Shown one piece after another: positions 15,448-25,060 of a DNA stretch of 64,000 nt. The stretch spans positions 80,236 through 144,235 of the forward strand of contig JAZKGO010000040.1 of the NCBI GenBank assembly GCA_040385875.1, written 5' to 3'. Every line of letters begins with the position of its first letter. Within the stretch, counting starts at the first letter, position 1. The notes under the pieces are model-generated. The model saw only the letters and a program-made list of their open reading frames with translations. It was not told where the DNA came from and made no database searches. The translations under genes were made by a program, and so were the position numbers. This DNA is from JANMZR01 sp040385875 (GTDB taxonomy: Bacteria; Bacteroidota; Bacteroidia; Cytophagales; Spirosomataceae).

Positions 15448-15485
15448 TATCTTTGCCTCCTGCTTATTCTAAAGTATTTAGAATA
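15448..15485 (+). promoter_or_regulatory. kup promoter -7 box followed by a 9-bp-arm palindrome
   Basis: A canonical -7 box TATCTTTG lies at 15448-15455 (possible weak -33 TGTG at 15425-15428, spacing 19). Nine bases downstream, at the expected transcription start, is a perfect palindrome with arms TATTCTAAA (15465-15473) and TTTAGAATA (15477-15485) around a gta spacer. It has no following T-run, so it is not a terminator for mntH. The position suggests an operator or a 5' mRNA hairpin controlling the potassium transporter gene. Confidence 0.55.
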
Positions 15486-15518
15486 CTTCAGTCACGATGA
15501 GTTAAATATTATTTATTG

Positions 15519-17462
15519 ATGGATCATAAACATAGCAACAAATGGTCGGCGCCTGGCCTATTAGTTGCATTAGGTATTATTTATGGCGACATCGGCACCT
15601 CGCCACTCTACGTTATGCAGGCCATTTTTAATGGCGAAAATCCACAATTAATCACAAGGGAAACCGTGCTAGGAGCACTCTCATGTATATTTTGGACCCT
15701 TACCCTGCAAACCACCCTCAAATATGTATCCCTAATACTAAGAGCTGATAACCGAGGCGAGGGGGGTATTTTTGCCTTATTTGCTTTGGTGAGAAGGCAT
15801 AAAAAATGGCTGACAATCCCAGCCATTATTGGCGGAAGTGCTCTTTTGGCTGATGGTATTATCACTCCACCGATTTCGGTAATGTCAGCAATTGAAGGTC
15901 TTAAAGTTATCAAACATGATATCAAAATTATCCCAATTGTATTAGTGATAATCACCATTATTTTCCTTTTCCAAATAATGGGTACTAAGCTTATTGGTAA
16001 AGCATTTGGACCTATCATGTTTATCTGGTTTGCTATGCTGGGCATTTTTGGAATCATTTGGATTGATCATGACTTGTCAATTTTCAAAGCCATTTCACCT
16101 GTTTATGCCTTTAAACTGCTGTTTGAACACCCAGAAGGTTTCTGGCTATTAGGCGCAGTATTTTTATGTACCACTGGTGCCGAAGCTTTGTATTCTGACT
16201 TGGGCCATTGTGGTCGTGGCAACATTCGGATCAGCTGGGTTTTTGTAAAAATATGTTTACTATTACAATATTTTGGACAAGGCGCTTGGCTGATAGCGCA
16301 CGAGGGCCAGTTTCTTGGAACTCGTAAACCAATTTTTGAATTGATGCCATCTTGGTTTTTAATTTGGGGAATTGTCATTGCTACTTCGGCGGCAATTATT
16401 GCCTCTCAAGCACTCATATCAGGCTCTTTTACCCTAATTTCCGAGGGAATAAGATTAAACTTTTGGCCAAAAGTTCGACTAAATTACCCTTCTGACCAAA
16501 AAGGTCAAATCTATGTGCCTTCTGTAAATATTTTATTGTGGATGGGCTGTTGTGCAGTGGTATTATGGTTCAAAACTTCCAGTAATATGGAAGCAGCTTA
16601 TGGTTTGGCCATTACTATTACGATGCTAATGACCACCACCTTATTTGCTTATTATTTACATGTCAAAAAGTTTGACCTATGGTGGGTAATCGCCTTTTTA
16701 GTAGTTTTTGTCTCCTTAGAAGGTGCTTTTTTAGTGGCAAATTTAAAGAAATTTATGCATGGGGGTTATGTGTCATTATTGATGGCCTCCATTATTATTT
16801 TGGTAATGGTCATATGGCATCGAGCTAGTATTATTAAACACCAGTTAACTGAATATGTAAAGTTGGATGAGCATATTGAACCCATAAAACAATTAAGTGA
16901 AGATTTGAGCATCCCCAAATATGCCTCTCATCTAGTATTTATGTCTAATGCCTCTCGAATATCTGAAATAGAATCAAAAATAATTTATTCAATATTTCAA
17001 AAAAGGCCCAAAAGAGCCGATATTTATTGGTTTGTACATGTTGATACCGTTGACGATCCCTATACAATGGATTATAAGGTGACAGTAATAGCCCCAGACG
17101 ATATTATAAAAATCACTTTTAAATTAGGATTTAGGGTAGAGCAAAGGATCAATTTGTACTTCAGAAAAGTAGTGGAGAATTTAGTTAAAAATGGTGAAGT
17201 AGATATCACAAGCAAATACGAAAGTTTGAATAAACAAAATGTAATAGGAGATTTTAGATTTGTAGTTTTAGAAAAATTTCTTTCTTACGAAAATAAGCTG
17301 CCTTTATTTGAGCGTATGACCATGAAAGCTTACTTCTTTATCAAACAATTTACCAATTCGGAGGATAAATGGTTTGGCTTGGATAGTAGTTCGGTTAAAA
17401 TTGAAAAAGTACCTTTAATAATACGATCTGACGATAATGTAGCGCTCAATCGAATTATGTAA
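15519..17462 (+). CDS. kup: Kup-family potassium transporter, copy 1
   Basis: 647 residues from the ATG at 15519 (a TTG three bases earlier is ignored). Twelve hydrophobic helices are followed by a roughly 180-residue cytoplasmic domain starting near SEDLSIPKYASHL. Kup hallmarks are present: GIIYGDIGTSPLYV at the first helix, LRADNRGEGG, GIITPPISV and CTTGAEALYSDLGH. These transporters take up K+ with protons at low affinity. A second copy follows 69 bp downstream. The leader holds a promoter with a palindrome at the start site. Confidence 0.93.
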   Translation: MDHKHSNKWSAPGLLVALGIIYGDIGTSPLYVMQAIFNGENPQLITRETVLGALSCIFWTLTLQTTLKYVSLILRADNRGEGGIFALFALVRRHKKWLTIPAIIGGSALLADGIITPPISVMSAIEGLKVIKHDIKIIPIVLVIITIIFLFQIMGTKLIGKAFGPIMFIWFAMLGIFGIIWIDHDLSIFKAISPVYAFKLLFEHPEGFWLLGAVFLCTTGAEALYSDLGHCGRGNIRISWVFVKICLLLQYFGQGAWLIAHEGQFLGTRKPIFELMPSWFLIWGIVIATSAAIIASQALISGSFTLISEGIRLNFWPKVRLNYPSDQKGQIYVPSVNILLWMGCCAVVLWFKTSSNMEAAYGLAITITMLMTTTLFAYYLHVKKFDLWWVIAFLVVFVSLEGAFLVANLKKFMHGGYVSLLMASIIILVMVIWHRASIIKHQLTEYVKLDEHIEPIKQLSEDLSIPKYASHLVFMSNASRISEIESKIIYSIFQKRPKRADIYWFVHVDTVDDPYTMDYKVTVIAPDDIIKITFKLGFRVEQRINLYFRKVVENLVKNGEVDITSKYESLNKQNVIGDFRFVVLEKFLSYENKLPLFERMTMKAYFFIKQFTNSEDKWFGLDSSSVKIEKVPLIIRSDDNVALNRIM

Positions 17463-17499
17463 TTTTACCTAGTATTTTAGAAAATTTTATATGTAACAT

Positions 17500-17507
17500 T
17501 AAATTTG
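17500..17507 (+). promoter_or_regulatory. Candidate -7 box for the second kup gene
   Basis: TAAATTTG matches the Bacteroidota -7 consensus exactly and lies 25 bp before the ATG at 17532. No clear -33 TTG is present at the right distance, so strength is uncertain. It would let copy 2 be expressed independently of copy 1. Confidence 0.4.
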
Positions 17508-17531
17508 TAAAATTTTTAATAAAAAATATTG

Positions 17532-19583
17532 ATGTCAAATCAACCGATTGCTATTGGCGATTCACACGGTCATAATCATAATTTAGATAAAATCTCAACC
17601 GCTGGCTTATTAATAGCCTTGGGCATAGTGTTTGGCGATATTGGAACCTCCCCACTCTATGTATTAAAAGCAATCGCTGGCACTGAACCCATTGGAGAAG
17701 AAATAATTTTAGGAGCCTTATCTTGTGTGTTTTGGACACTCACCTTACAAACAACTATCAAATATGTAATCCTCATCCTCAGAGCCGATAACCGTGGTGA
17801 AGGAGGTATTTTGGCTCTTTTTACATTGGTAAGGCGCCATACCAAATGGCTTACCATTCCAGCTATAATTGGAGCCAGCACCATGATAGCCGATAGTATC
17901 ATCACCCCGCCTATTTCTGTATCCTCAGCAGTGGAAGGCCTAATCATATTGTACCCAACAATCAAAGTGGTTCCCATCGTAATTGCCATTATCTCTGGTT
18001 TATTTTTTGTGCAAATATTGGGTACTAATGTTGTCGGACGGGCTTTCGGACCCATCATGACAGTTTGGTTTATCATGCTAGGCACCTTTGGTTTTTTAAG
18101 TTTATTAAATGATTTTACTGTATTAAGAGCCATCAATCCAGTATATGCTTATCGGCTGCTAGCGGAGCATCCCGGAGGTTTTTTCCTTTTAGGCTCCGTA
18201 TTTCTTTGCACCACTGGAGCCGAGGCACTGTATTCAGATATGGGGCATGTAGGTCGAGCTAATATCCGTATTAGTTGGATTTTGGTAAAAATATGTCTCC
18301 TTCTTAATTATTTTGGACAAGGCGTTTATGTATTAAGTTTGTCTGGTCAGAGGCTAGGACCACGTAGCCCGTTTTATGATATAATGCCCTCTTGGTTTTT
18401 ACCATTTGGTATTGTAATTGCCGCAATGGCCACAGTCATTGCTAGCCAAGCTATGCTCACAGGCGTATTTACATTGGTATCTGAGGCCATTCGACTTAAT
18501 TTCTGGCCAAAAATAAAAATCAATTACCCCTCTTTACAAAAAGGACAAATTTATATCCCAAGTATAAATGTAATGCTCTACATCGGCTGTGTGGGTGTAA
18601 TCTTGTATTTCAGTAAAGTGGCGGATCAAATGACTATTGACCAAAACTTAAAAAACGGGGAAAGAGTATTGATTTCCACGGCTATGGAGGCGGCCTACGG
18701 CTTGGCTATAGTTTTGACGATGCTCATGAATACTTTTTTATTCAGTTATTTTCTATATGTAAAAAAGTCGAAATTCGGCTGGGTAGTACTCTATTTTGGT
18801 CTGTTTTTTGTTATTGAATGTGCCTTCCTTACTGCCAATTTGCAGAAATTTATGCACGGTGGTTGGGTATCGATGTTGATAGCTGTAATCATGATTGGGG
18901 TGATGTATATTTGGCTATCCGCTTCAAAAATCAAAGCACGGTTGACTGAATACAATAAGCTTGATGAGTATATCGAGCCACTGAAAAGCCTTAGTGAAGA
19001 CCTTAGTATCCCTAAATATGCCTCTCATTTGATATTTATGTCTAATGCACTGAGAGCCAATGAGATAGAGTCAAAAATAATCTATTCTATTTTGCAAAAA
19101 AGGCCAAAAAGAGCTGATATTTATTGGTTTGTACATGTGGATACCGTCGATGAACCCTATACAATGGAATATAAGGTGAACATTATAGCGCCTGACGACA
19201 TTATCAAGGTGAATTTTAAACTTGGTTTCAGAGTAGAGCAAAGAATCAATCTCTATTTTAGGAAGGTAGTAGAAGACATGGTAAAAAATGGAGAAGTGGA
19301 TATTACCAGTCGCTATGAAAGCTTGAATAAACACAATGTAATTGGTGACTTCCGATTTGTTGTGCTCGAAAAATTTCTTTCTTACGAAAATCAGCTGCCT
19401 ATTTTTGAAAATCTAATCATGAAAGCCTATTTTGCCATAAAAGGATTTACTCCATCGGAAGATAAATGGTTTGGTTTGGATAGTAGCTCAGTAAAAGTTG
19501 AAAAAGTACCACTCATTATTCGTTCGGCTGATAACGTAGTACTGAAACGTGTGCCTTGGAATATTCATGTAACTCCGCATTAA
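17532..19583 (+). CDS. kup: Kup-family potassium transporter, copy 2
   Basis: 683 residues from the ATG at 17532. It has the same architecture and motifs as copy 1 (GIVFGDIGTSPLYV, LRADNRGEGG, SIITPPISV, CTTGAEALYSDMGH). Differences are a His-rich N-terminal tail (DSHGHNHNLDK) and an extra stretch of about 20 residues containing DQMTIDQNLKNGER before the MEAAYGL helix. By eye the C-terminal cytoplasmic domain is more similar between the copies than the membrane part. This points to a tandem duplication with constraint or gene conversion at the C terminus. The reason for two copies is not evident; they may differ in regulation or affinity. Confidence 0.93.
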   Translation: MSNQPIAIGDSHGHNHNLDKISTAGLLIALGIVFGDIGTSPLYVLKAIAGTEPIGEEIILGALSCVFWTLTLQTTIKYVILILRADNRGEGGILALFTLVRRHTKWLTIPAIIGASTMIADSIITPPISVSSAVEGLIILYPTIKVVPIVIAIISGLFFVQILGTNVVGRAFGPIMTVWFIMLGTFGFLSLLNDFTVLRAINPVYAYRLLAEHPGGFFLLGSVFLCTTGAEALYSDMGHVGRANIRISWILVKICLLLNYFGQGVYVLSLSGQRLGPRSPFYDIMPSWFLPFGIVIAAMATVIASQAMLTGVFTLVSEAIRLNFWPKIKINYPSLQKGQIYIPSINVMLYIGCVGVILYFSKVADQMTIDQNLKNGERVLISTAMEAAYGLAIVLTMLMNTFLFSYFLYVKKSKFGWVVLYFGLFFVIECAFLTANLQKFMHGGWVSMLIAVIMIGVMYIWLSASKIKARLTEYNKLDEYIEPLKSLSEDLSIPKYASHLIFMSNALRANEIESKIIYSILQKRPKRADIYWFVHVDTVDEPYTMEYKVNIIAPDDIIKVNFKLGFRVEQRINLYFRKVVEDMVKNGEVDITSRYESLNKHNVIGDFRFVVLEKFLSYENQLPIFENLIMKAYFAIKGFTPSEDKWFGLDSSSVKVEKVPLIIRSADNVVLKRVPWNIHVTPH

Positions 19584-19628
19584 TATTTCTGAACAATAGG
19601 ATTACTAATTAAGTTGATTCAAAATCAA

Positions 19629-20693
19629 ATGACAAAAATACTAATCACCGGTGGTGCCGGTTTTGTGGGTTCCACATTGGCCATTACATTCAAGCAGAAC
19701 TACCCAAACTATGAAATATTTTGTCTGGATAATCTAAAAAGAAAGGGATCTGAGCTCAATGTGGCTCGATTTAGCACTTTAGGTATCAATTTTATTCATG
19801 GCGATATTCGCAATAAAGAAGATTTTGACCCTATTCCAGTGGTTGATTTTGTGATTGAAGCCTCCGCTGAACCTTCGGTAATGGCTGGTTTGGAGGGTAC
19901 CCCTGATTATCTAATTAACACTAATTTACTTGGCACTATTAACTGCCTCAATTTTGCAAAAAAATCAAAAGCAAAGTTTGTTTTTCTATCAACGAGCAGG
20001 GTATATCCTATAAAGGCAATTGAGAAATTAAATTATTTTGAAACGGCTACTCGATTTGAGCTTACTGACAATCAAACAATTGAAGGAATTTCTAGCAAAG
20101 GCATTGCTGAAAATTTCCCCTTAAATGGAGCACGTTCTCTCTATGGTGCTACCAAACTAGCCTCTGAACTAATCATACAAGAGTATCAGGAATTTTATGG
20201 CCTTGAGACGGTGATCAATCGCTTTGGAGTGGTTACAGGGCCTTGGCAAATGGGTAAGGCAGATCAAGGGGTGATGGTGCTTTGGGTGGCGAAACATTAT
20301 TATGAACAGCCTCTCGCTTATATTGGCTATGGAGGAACTGGCAAGCAAACCCGTGACATGCTTCATGTGCAAGATTTGTACCGACTAATTGATTATCAAC
20401 TACACAATTTTGATGTGGTAAATGGCGAAATCTTGAATGCTGGGGGCGGAGTAGAAATATCGGCCTCTTTACAAGAATTGACTGCTATTTGTCAGAGTGT
20501 CACGGGCAAAACTATACCAATCAAACCAATTATTGAAAACCGATCAGCTGATATCCCAATCTATATCACTGACAATTCCAAAATAACCCGTCTAACTGGC
20601 TGGAAACCAGAACTTTCTATTCAAAAAATAGTAGAAGATATTAGCGATTGGATTGCGGCAAATGAAGAAAAACTAGCCTATGTTTTGAAGTGA
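19629..20693 (+). CDS. NAD-dependent epimerase/dehydratase, CDP-paratose 2-epimerase-like
   Basis: 354 residues from the ATG at 19629; an upstream TTG at 19614 would add five residues and is less likely. An extended SDR fold has the GGAGFVG nucleotide loop at 8-14, and the YGATK catalytic Tyr-Lys pair. The segments ASAEPSVMAG, STSRVYPI and GYGGTGKQTRDMLHV are characteristic of the CDP-tyvelose/paratose 2-epimerase-like group. It would make or interconvert a nucleotide sugar for surface glycans, in line with the GT-C region downstream. It follows kup copy 2 by 45 bp and may be co-transcribed. The exact sugar is uncertain. Confidence 0.75.
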   Translation: MTKILITGGAGFVGSTLAITFKQNYPNYEIFCLDNLKRKGSELNVARFSTLGINFIHGDIRNKEDFDPIPVVDFVIEASAEPSVMAGLEGTPDYLINTNLLGTINCLNFAKKSKAKFVFLSTSRVYPIKAIEKLNYFETATRFELTDNQTIEGISSKGIAENFPLNGARSLYGATKLASELIIQEYQEFYGLETVINRFGVVTGPWQMGKADQGVMVLWVAKHYYEQPLAYIGYGGTGKQTRDMLHVQDLYRLIDYQLHNFDVVNGEILNAGGGVEISASLQELTAICQSVTGKTIPIKPIIENRSADIPIYITDNSKITRLTGWKPELSIQKIVEDISDWIAANEEKLAYVLK

Positions 20694-20702
20694 AATTAAA
20701 CC

Positions 20703-21974
20703 TCATTCTGGCACCACTCCTTTATACAATTTAGTATCCAAAAGAGGAATGTTCGATTTATAATAAGTATTAATAGCTTTTATGTATTCATTGGCAGTAT
20801 AAGCATTTCCTTTGGCGGTCAAGTGAGCGCCATCCAATGAAAATATGCCGCCAGAAATATAGCCAGAGTCGACAAACTCTCCATTATCGGAAATCCCAAT
20901 TTTAAGTTTATTCAAAAAACTGTATGCATCCACAATAGCCAATTTTCTGATGTTAGCTTCTGCGGAAATTATCTCATTTAATTCAAGAATTGCCTTTTGG
21001 GCAATGGCCACTTCATCACTATCAAACACCTCGTTATCGGCCCAAGGCTCACTTAGTTTAGTGCCTTTAGCTGTCAATATGCCAATATCAACCGTACTTA
21101 GATTATTCGGCAATAATAAATAATCTTTAGAAGTACCCTCCCGAACTCCTTTTTTGGTTTCAATATAAAATTTTGTCGAGACAAATAAGGGTCTTAAATT
21201 GGTGAGCAAAGTGATGGCAGGAGCAGCGGTTATATCACCAATATTGGCCACAACCCCTTTTGCCCCATTTTTGGTGAGCAATTCCAAAAGTTTGACCAGA
21301 TTAGTTTTGAAAATGGTTTTATCTGTAATTGGAATTCTACCTCCGGAGGAAGCGAAACTGAGCACATCATTATTACCCAGCCAGCAGGTAAAAAAAGTCG
21401 GATTTGATGCTTCAACTAATTGTAAATAGCTGATAGACTGGGCATTATCCGCTAATATCCTATCAAAAAATAAATTGAAGTTTCTTATATTTTTATCATC
21501 AATATCAGCCATTTTCATAAAAGGCATTCCTAAATTCTGGTTTTCACCGACATATTTATTCAATCTAGGAGGTACCAAACTTATTAAAGCTGTATTGGAA
21601 CTTTCTTGAACAATATTGGGAATAAAACCATTGTATCCTTTAAACTTTAAATAACCTGTGCCGTTTTCTTGACCCATTGCAAATAAGGCTTGCAGGAAAC
21701 TCCCACCACCAACAGATTTCATTTGTTGGGCAATCAAATTGGGGTAGGAATTTTTAATCGATTCGTTATAAAGTCCATTGTTTGAAACACCCGCTGTCAG
21801 AGAATTACCCACCGCCACATACTTTGCAAAATTTAATTGAGGATCAGTCTCTGAAGATTTCTTACAAGACCAAACTATTGAAAAACAGGCTAGTATAAAT
21901 ACTAAATGGTATAAATCGTTTAACTTTTGACTAAAAAAAATTTTATTCATACTTGTTTTAAATCTCCTTTTCAT
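20703..21974 (-). CDS. SGNH/GDSL-type hydrolase lipoprotein
   Basis: 423 residues. The N terminus has a hydrophobic stretch ending in a lipobox VWSC (Cys37), so it is a lipoprotein. A second Met at residue 9 gives a shorter signal and could be the true start. The SGNH blocks are visible: block I VGNSLTAG with Ser58 as nucleophile, block III LGNNDVL, and the C-terminal DGAHLT with the catalytic Asp-His pair. It is probably an esterase or lipase-like enzyme acting in the periplasm or at the outer surface; substrate unknown. It ends 10 bp from the convergent epimerase gene, and is divergent from the DUF898 gene. Confidence 0.8.
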   Translation of the reverse strand: MKRRFKTSMNKIFFSQKLNDLYHLVFILACFSIVWSCKKSSETDPQLNFAKYVAVGNSLTAGVSNNGLYNESIKNSYPNLIAQQMKSVGGGSFLQALFAMGQENGTGYLKFKGYNGFIPNIVQESSNTALISLVPPRLNKYVGENQNLGMPFMKMADIDDKNIRNFNLFFDRILADNAQSISYLQLVEASNPTFFTCWLGNNDVLSFASSGGRIPITDKTIFKTNLVKLLELLTKNGAKGVVANIGDITAAPAITLLTNLRPLFVSTKFYIETKKGVREGTSKDYLLLPNNLSTVDIGILTAKGTKLSEPWADNEVFDSDEVAIAQKAILELNEIISAEANIRKLAIVDAYSFLNKLKIGISDNGEFVDSGYISGGIFSLDGAHLTAKGNAYTANEYIKAINTYYKSNIPLLDTKLYKGVVPE

Positions 21975-22044
21975 TTTTAGGATTGCAAATTGGCGAATTA
22001 TTTAATTTTCTGGTTACAATTCATCACATTTTACATTTATTTTT

Positions 22045-22052
22045 TACTTTTG
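22045..22052 (+). promoter_or_regulatory. Candidate -7 box for the DUF898-M48-ispE operon
   Basis: TACTTTTG matches the Bacteroidota -7 consensus, about 100 bp before the DUF898 ATG. There is no obvious -33 box at 17-23 bp upstream. Confidence 0.3.
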
Positions 22053-22150
22053 TATAATTAGCCACTACAAAATAGATCAATTCCTGCAGAATTTTGAACC
22101 CTTTTCGTTGTGCCAATTTATCCTTTTACTAAATTATCTCTCATTTTTTC

Positions 22151-23110
22151 ATGGAAAACACACAACCTTCATTCCGCCAATTCTCATTTACTGGAGAGGG
22201 TATGGAACTATTCAAAATTTACATTGTAAACTGGCTTTTGACTATTCTCACACTGGGGATGTACTATCCTTGGGCAAAAGCTACGCTACTCAAATACAAT
22301 TATCATCATACCTTTTTTGATGGCTCGCCATTTCAGTTTCATGGAACGGGTCTCGAGATTTTCAAGGGGTTTATCAAGATATTTATTTATTTAATATTAG
22401 TATTTTCAATGATTTTGGGATTACAATTATATGGCAATCAACGGTATATGTCAATTGCTATATTCCTTATTTACCTTGTTACTTTTGTACTCATTCCCTT
22501 TGCAATCCATGGGTCTGTACGCTACCGAAGTTCAAGGAGTTCGTGGCGAGGTATCCATTTTGGTTATCGGGGTCAGCTTAATGAACTAGTGAAACTTTAC
22601 CTATTGGGTATTTTACTTACCATTTTTACTTTTGGTATTTATGGTGCTTGGTTTATCAATGATTTACGAAAATATATAATCAGTCACGGTCGGTTTGGCA
22701 ATATCAAATTTGATTATACTGGCGAGGGTACGGCCTATTTTTGGCTGAACTTTAAAGGCTTTTTCCTAACCCTCATCACCTTTGGGATTTATGGTTTTTG
22801 GTGGGCAATGGATCAATTCAATTTTTTTGTAGAAAATGTATATGCGGAACAAAACGGTAAAACTTTACCAATCCGTTCCTCAGCAAAAGGAAGCGACTAT
22901 TTGGTACTTATGTTAGTAAATATTTTATTAACAGTGTTCACAATAGGCTTAGCATTGCCTTGGGTCGTGGTTCGAACAATGAGGTTTTTTATGCAAAATA
23001 TTTGGGTTCAAGGAGATTTTGAAGCCGATTCTTTGGTGCAAACGGAAGAAGCTTACAAAGATGCGACTGGTGATGATTTTGCTGATTTTCTAGACCTGAA
23101 TATAGTTTGA
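22151..23110 (+). CDS. DUF898 (YjgN-like) multi-pass membrane protein
   Basis: 319 residues. The DUF898 signature repeats three times: a short beta-hairpin (FSFTGEGMELF, FQFHGTGLEIFKGF, FDYTGEGTAYFWLNF) followed by a pair of transmembrane helices with a GMYYPWA, GIYGAWF or GIYGFWW turn. The triplicated pattern suggests internal duplication. Function of the family is unknown. Its stop overlaps the ATG of the M48 protease gene by one base (TGATG), so the two proteins are translationally coupled and probably act together in the inner membrane. Confidence 0.85.
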   Translation: MENTQPSFRQFSFTGEGMELFKIYIVNWLLTILTLGMYYPWAKATLLKYNYHHTFFDGSPFQFHGTGLEIFKGFIKIFIYLILVFSMILGLQLYGNQRYMSIAIFLIYLVTFVLIPFAIHGSVRYRSSRSSWRGIHFGYRGQLNELVKLYLLGILLTIFTFGIYGAWFINDLRKYIISHGRFGNIKFDYTGEGTAYFWLNFKGFFLTLITFGIYGFWWAMDQFNFFVENVYAEQNGKTLPIRSSAKGSDYLVLMLVNILLTVFTIGLALPWVVVRTMRFFMQNIWVQGDFEADSLVQTEEAYKDATGDDFADFLDLNIV

Positions 23111-24213
23111 TGAAATCTTTTGCTATAAAATATTTTGATGGCTCTACTTCACAGCAGCACCAAGGTGAACTGATTTTGAAACCTGACCTTTGGGAAATAA
23201 ACCTAATGGAGGATGGAGTTACTTACAAAAATATAAACTGGAGGATAAGTAATATTCGCCAATCTGAATTTGTAGGTGGGAGCAATTTATTCAAATATGG
23301 CGATTTCCCACAGCAAACAATTGAATGCAATGACTCCAATTTGCATCAAGCTTTAAAAAGCCAATACCCCTACCATCATTTTTTTAACCCGACAAATTCT
23401 TGGGCACTTTCAGCTGGTTTTGGTATTATAATTTCTTTAGCAGTAGGCATTCTATTCATAATATTTGGCCTTTATAAATGGGCACTTCCCCCTATAGCTG
23501 AGGCATTTGCCGAAAAAATACCTATCGAATATGAAGTGAAATGGGGTGATACCATGCTAAAAAATATAGTAGACTCAGAAAATAAAATTGGGGATATGAG
23601 CTATTCAAAAAATGATAGTTTAAGTGAATTAGCAAACCAATTTGTATCGAAAATCGACTTTCAAAGCCCCTATCAATTGAAAATTACTGTAGTGAAAAGC
23701 GACCAAATCAATGCATTTGCATTGCCTGGTGGAAATGTGGTAGTATTTGATGCATTGCTGAAAAAGCTGAAAACCAAAGAAGAATTTGCGGCGCTTTTAG
23801 GACATGAAATAGCTCATATCAATCAAAAGCATAGTCTTAAAAATCTGTTCAGAAACCTATCTGGGTACTTATTTATCTCGTTGATTACCAGTGACTTAAA
23901 TGGAATGTCAGTTGTGCTATTTGAAAATGCCAACAGCATTCTTAATCTTGAATATTCGAGGGAACTTGAGGCTGAAGCTGATAGTTTTGCCGTAAAGACC
24001 CTGCAAAAAAATGAGCTAAACACAATAGGTTTATTGAATCTGTTCAACATATTAGAAAAGGCGACCACAATAGAACCTTATGAAATATTGAGTAGTCATC
24101 CCCTCACGCAAGACAGAAAAGTTTTTGCCAAGAAGCATCTAATCCAGACCAAATCCTATCCCAAAAAGGAAGAATTAGAAAAAATATGGCAAGAAATTTC
24201 AAAGAAGCGTTAA
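23110..24213 (+). CDS. M48-family membrane metalloprotease
   Basis: 367 residues from the ATG at 23110. An N-terminal soluble domain (about 1-95, the kind found ahead of some M48 domains) is followed by one transmembrane helix (about 98-122), then the protease domain. Zinc ligands are His232 and His236 in HEIAH, and an acidic ligand is in the RELEAEAD motif (about 284-291). Related M48 enzymes (HtpX, BepA, Oma1) handle membrane-protein or envelope quality control. Coupling to the DUF898 protein points to a two-component membrane module. ispE follows 25 bp downstream. Confidence 0.88.
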   Translation: MKSFAIKYFDGSTSQQHQGELILKPDLWEINLMEDGVTYKNINWRISNIRQSEFVGGSNLFKYGDFPQQTIECNDSNLHQALKSQYPYHHFFNPTNSWALSAGFGIIISLAVGILFIIFGLYKWALPPIAEAFAEKIPIEYEVKWGDTMLKNIVDSENKIGDMSYSKNDSLSELANQFVSKIDFQSPYQLKITVVKSDQINAFALPGGNVVVFDALLKKLKTKEEFAALLGHEIAHINQKHSLKNLFRNLSGYLFISLITSDLNGMSVVLFENANSILNLEYSRELEAEADSFAVKTLQKNELNTIGLLNLFNILEKATTIEPYEILSSHPLTQDRKVFAKKHLIQTKSYPKKEELEKIWQEISKKR

Positions 24214-24238
24214 ATTTGAAAAAATATAAACAACAAAA

Positions 24239-25045
24239 TTGGTCTCCTTCCCAAATACAAAAATAAACCTTGGTCTCGCAATTGTTACAAAGAGAAACGA
24301 TGGCTTTCATAACCTGGAATCATGCTTTTATCCAATTCCTTGCTATGATGTTTTGGAGATTTTACCTTCTGAAGTAACAAGTTTCAAAAGTACTGGAATT
24401 GAAATTCCTGGTGAAGGCAATAATAATTTATGTTTAAAGGCCTATCAATTATTAAAGGCAGATTTTGAACTTCCTAATTTTGAATTTCACTTGCATAAGG
24501 CTATCCCAATTGGGGCTGGCCTTGGAGGTGGCTCAGCAGATGGGGCCTTTACCTTAAAGCTCTTGAACGAAATCAATAATCTACAACTCACTCAGTCACA
24601 ATTAGAAGATTATGCACGAAAACTCGGCTCAGATTGTGCCTTTTTTATTGAAAATAAACCTAAATATTGTTTTGGAAAAGGAGATGAGTTTGAGGAAATA
24701 GAAATTAACTTGACAGGCAAATATATTGTTTTAGTCAATCCTAATATACACATTTCCACAGCCGAAGCCTATGCAGGCGTTGTTCCCAACCAGCCTAAAA
24801 CCAACTTACGTGAAATACTCAAACAGCCAATTTCTGCATGGAAAAATCAATTGGAAAATGACTTTGAAAAAAGCCTCTTCCCAAAATACCCTGTACTTCC
24901 AAAAATAAAAAGTGAACTATACGAATTGGGGGCAGAATATGTATCTATGACTGGTTCAGGATCAACCCTTTACGGAATATTTGAAGCCGAACAAAATCTA
25001 TCTATTTTTCAAAATTATTGGACATTTCAAAAGGAAATTTCTTGA
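24239..25045 (+). CDS. ispE: 4-diphosphocytidyl-2-C-methyl-D-erythritol kinase
   Basis: 268 residues, GHMP-kinase fold, the fourth step of the non-mevalonate isoprenoid pathway, phosphorylating CDP-ME. The ATP loop PIGAGLGGGSADGAF is at 90-104, the N-terminal FPNTKINLGL matches the family's FPNAKINLGL start, and the second glycine loop MTGSGSTLYG is near the C terminus. The start is TTG at 24239: an in-frame stop lies only 12 bp upstream and no ATG is available, while the N terminus aligns with the family from this codon. It supplies isoprenoid precursors for the polyprenyl carriers and carotenoids whose genes occur elsewhere in the window. Confidence 0.93.
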   Translation: MVSFPNTKINLGLAIVTKRNDGFHNLESCFYPIPCYDVLEILPSEVTSFKSTGIEIPGEGNNNLCLKAYQLLKADFELPNFEFHLHKAIPIGAGLGGGSADGAFTLKLLNEINNLQLTQSQLEDYARKLGSDCAFFIENKPKYCFGKGDEFEEIEINLTGKYIVLVNPNIHISTAEAYAGVVPNQPKTNLREILKQPISAWKNQLENDFEKSLFPKYPVLPKIKSELYELGAEYVSMTGSGSTLYGIFEAEQNLSIFQNYWTFQKEIS

Positions 25046-25060
25046 ATTTTTTTGACAGAA

